The translations under genes were made by a program, and so were the position numbers. Under the pieces are notes generated by a model. It was not told the origin of the DNA and ran no database searches. It saw nothing but the letters and a program-made list of their open reading frames with translations. From a virus, in the IMG/VR virus record IMGVR_UViG_3300010430_000157, positions 1 through 41,518 of that record: a stretch of DNA of 41,518 bases. One strand, 5' to 3'. This document shows, piece after piece, positions 40,226 through 41,518 of the stretch. Within the stretch, counting starts at the first letter, position 1. Every line of letters begins with the position of its first letter.

Positions 40226-40276
40226 TGGAGCATTGCGGCTTTTTGTTTCCCGCTCGCCACGGGAGACACGGAAAAA

Positions 40277-41518
40277 ATGGAACACAGTCATGTTATGGGC
40301 GGCTCAACAGCCACCCAAAGGATCAACTGTCTACTTAGCCTTACCCTAGAACAACAAGCGCCACCAAAACCCCAATCTGATTACGCCATCCAGGGTAATG
40401 TATTCCATTCAGCCATGGAACTGTTGCTGACTGCCTTGGACCCTGAAAGCGCTAACTATGAAAAAGAGTATCGAAAAGCGCTCAAAGATTTAGAGGGGCA
40501 AGATTTAGGCTATGGCGAGCAGTGGGCGATTACGCCGGAACAAATCAAGACCAAAATCATGCCCGCGTGGCACGCTTTCGTTCAGGTTTTAAGTGCCTAT
40601 GATCTACAGGATTGGTTTATCGAGCAGCGCGTGTCGCTTGAGGAAATCATACCCGGCGCGTTTGGCACGTCTGACCTCATTGGTATCGATATCAATAATC
40701 GCCTGCATGTATTGGATTGGAAATTCGGCGAAGGTGTGTCAGTAGGTGTTGAGGGCAATATGGCGTTGGCGTTTTACGCTGCCGCCGCACTTTACGATAC
40801 CGAACCGGAATTGGTGGAATTTTGCTCAGACATTACCGGTATCGTGTTCCACATTGTGCAGCCGCGTAGCGGTAGCGATCAAGTGCTATGGACATGGGAA
40901 ACCGATGAAAACTTTATCGAGGCGTTCGTAGATCAGGCCAGCGACGCCATGGAAAAGGCGCAACAGCCGAACCCACCGGCCAAGACCGGCGATTGGTGCC
41001 GCTGGTGCGCCGCTAAGCCGATCTGCCCGGCTTACAGCGAGCTGGCTTCCGAAGCGTTGAGCAAACCGCCTAAGAGCATGACAGCCGTGGAGCTGGGCCA
41101 CTGGCTCAGTGTCGCCGAACAGCTTAAAAGTTGGATCGATGACCTGTACACGCTCGCACAGGGGGAAATGGAAACCGGCGTGGCCGTGCCAGGATACAAA
41201 CTTGTACAAAAACGCGCCAGCCGGTCATGGGTTAATGAGGCGGCAATAGCCACGATTTTGCGGCGGCGAAAAATCAAAATCAATGAAATCTATAAGCGTA
41301 CGTTACTGTCACCCGCGCAAGCGGAAAAGAAGTTACCAAAACTGTATAGCAAGGTATTAGCCGATCTTGTAGAATCAAAAAGTTCCGGCCTCACAGTGGT
41401 GAGCGATACGGATAATAGGGCGGCGGTTACTAGCACCATGGATTTATTGGCTAACGCGCTCCCACAACAGCAAACAGCAGACAGCAGACAGCAAACAGGA
41501 AACAGGAGCAGCAAACCA
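40277..41518 (+). CDS. DUF2800 RecB/Cas4-like nuclease (continues at 1..126)
   Basis: ATG 40277; 414 residues when joined across the ends. PD-(D/E)xK nuclease core: H44, GTSDLIGID (D133), HVLDWKFGEG (D147, K149), Q/Y helix near 165. Four cysteines, C18 and C241-C244-C250 (WCRWCAAKPICPAYS), match the arrangement that holds a [4Fe-4S] cluster in AddB/Cas4-type nucleases. It probably acts on DNA ends or ssDNA in replication/recombination. Neighbours are the basic-tailed protein (coupled by ATGA) and the polymerase. The C-terminal 40 residues are low complexity. Confidence 0.88.
   Translation, partial: MEHSHVMGGSTATQRINCLLSLTLEQQAPPKPQSDYAIQGNVFHSAMELLLTALDPESANYEKEYRKALKDLEGQDLGYGEQWAITPEQIKTKIMPAWHAFVQVLSAYDLQDWFIEQRVSLEEIIPGAFGTSDLIGIDINNRLHVLDWKFGEGVSVGVEGNMALAFYAAAALYDTEPELVEFCSDITGIVFHIVQPRSGSDQVLWTWETDENFIEAFVDQASDAMEKAQQPNPPAKTGDWCRWCAAKPICPAYSELASEALSKPPKSMTAVELGHWLSVAEQLKSWIDDLYTLAQGEMETGVAVPGYKLVQKRASRSWVNEAAIATILRRRKIKINEIYKRTLLSPAQAEKKLPKLYSKVLADLVESKSSGLTVVSDTDNRAAVTSTMDLLANALPQQQTADSRQQTGNRSSKP
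41396..41518. repeat. Terminal direct repeat, right copy
   Basis: Identical to bases 1..123. See the left copy. Confidence 0.95.

Overview
The window is a complete or near-complete genome of a tailed phage with podovirus-type genes. The first 123 bases recur exactly as the last 123 bases (1..123 = 41396..41518). The gene running off the right end continues in frame at base 1 and stops at 124..126, in ATGA overlap with the next gene. The molecule is therefore circular or circularly permuted as assembled, with a unique length of about 41.4 kb. No integrase, lysogeny repressor, tRNA, CRISPR array or insertion sequence was recognised, so a lytic lifestyle is the simpler reading. The host cannot be named. 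Strong AGGA/GGAG ribosome binding sites, sigma70-like promoters, and a P22-like portal with SU10-type capsid, adaptor and nozzle proteins point to a Gram-negative bacterium.

Layout. (1) Early/replication operon, + strand, 38874 through the junction to 6875: a ribbon-helix-helix regulator, small proteins (one zinc finger), a DUF2800 RecB/Cas4-like nuclease, a protein with a basic tail, family A DNA polymerase, small proteins, a probable Acb2/Tad1-domain cyclic-nucleotide sponge, a terminator, and a primase-helicase. (2) Accessory operon, - strand, 7124..10889: small unknown proteins, a DUF932 protein, a zinc-ribbon protein and a 25-residue membrane peptide. Three near-identical promoters and CA-repeat leaders are placed in front of separate genes. 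(3) A non-coding control region, about 10.9-11.67 kb, with palindromes, a tandem hairpin repeat and a divergent copy of the same promoter. (4) + strand accessory genes (11668..13124), a large fibre-like protein with small companions, and a compact sulfotransferase-like gene (to 16862). (5) Packaging and virion genes, + strand, 16847..36859: TerS, TerL, portal, scaffold, major capsid, adaptor, nozzle, a Gly/Tyr-rich protein, a GNAT-like protein, internal/ejection proteins and tail fibre. (6) A - strand block, 38787..36726: small zinc protein, small basic protein, SNF2-type helicase and VRR-NUC nuclease, divergent from the RHH regulator.

How it may work together. Polymerase, primase-helicase, SNF2 helicase, VRR-NUC and the DUF2800 nuclease form a replication/recombination set. 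TerS/TerL, portal, scaffold and capsid form the packaging and head module; adaptor, nozzle, ejection proteins and fibres complete the particle. The most distinctive feature is the regulatory architecture: a 19-bp dyad (consensus GTATATCA-N3-TGATATAC) lies inside four promoters and at a fifth site in the divergent region. The accessory mRNA leaders carry CA repeats, whereas the 3' end of that operon carries a (GU)12 tract. No endolysin was recognised, so the lysis route is unresolved.
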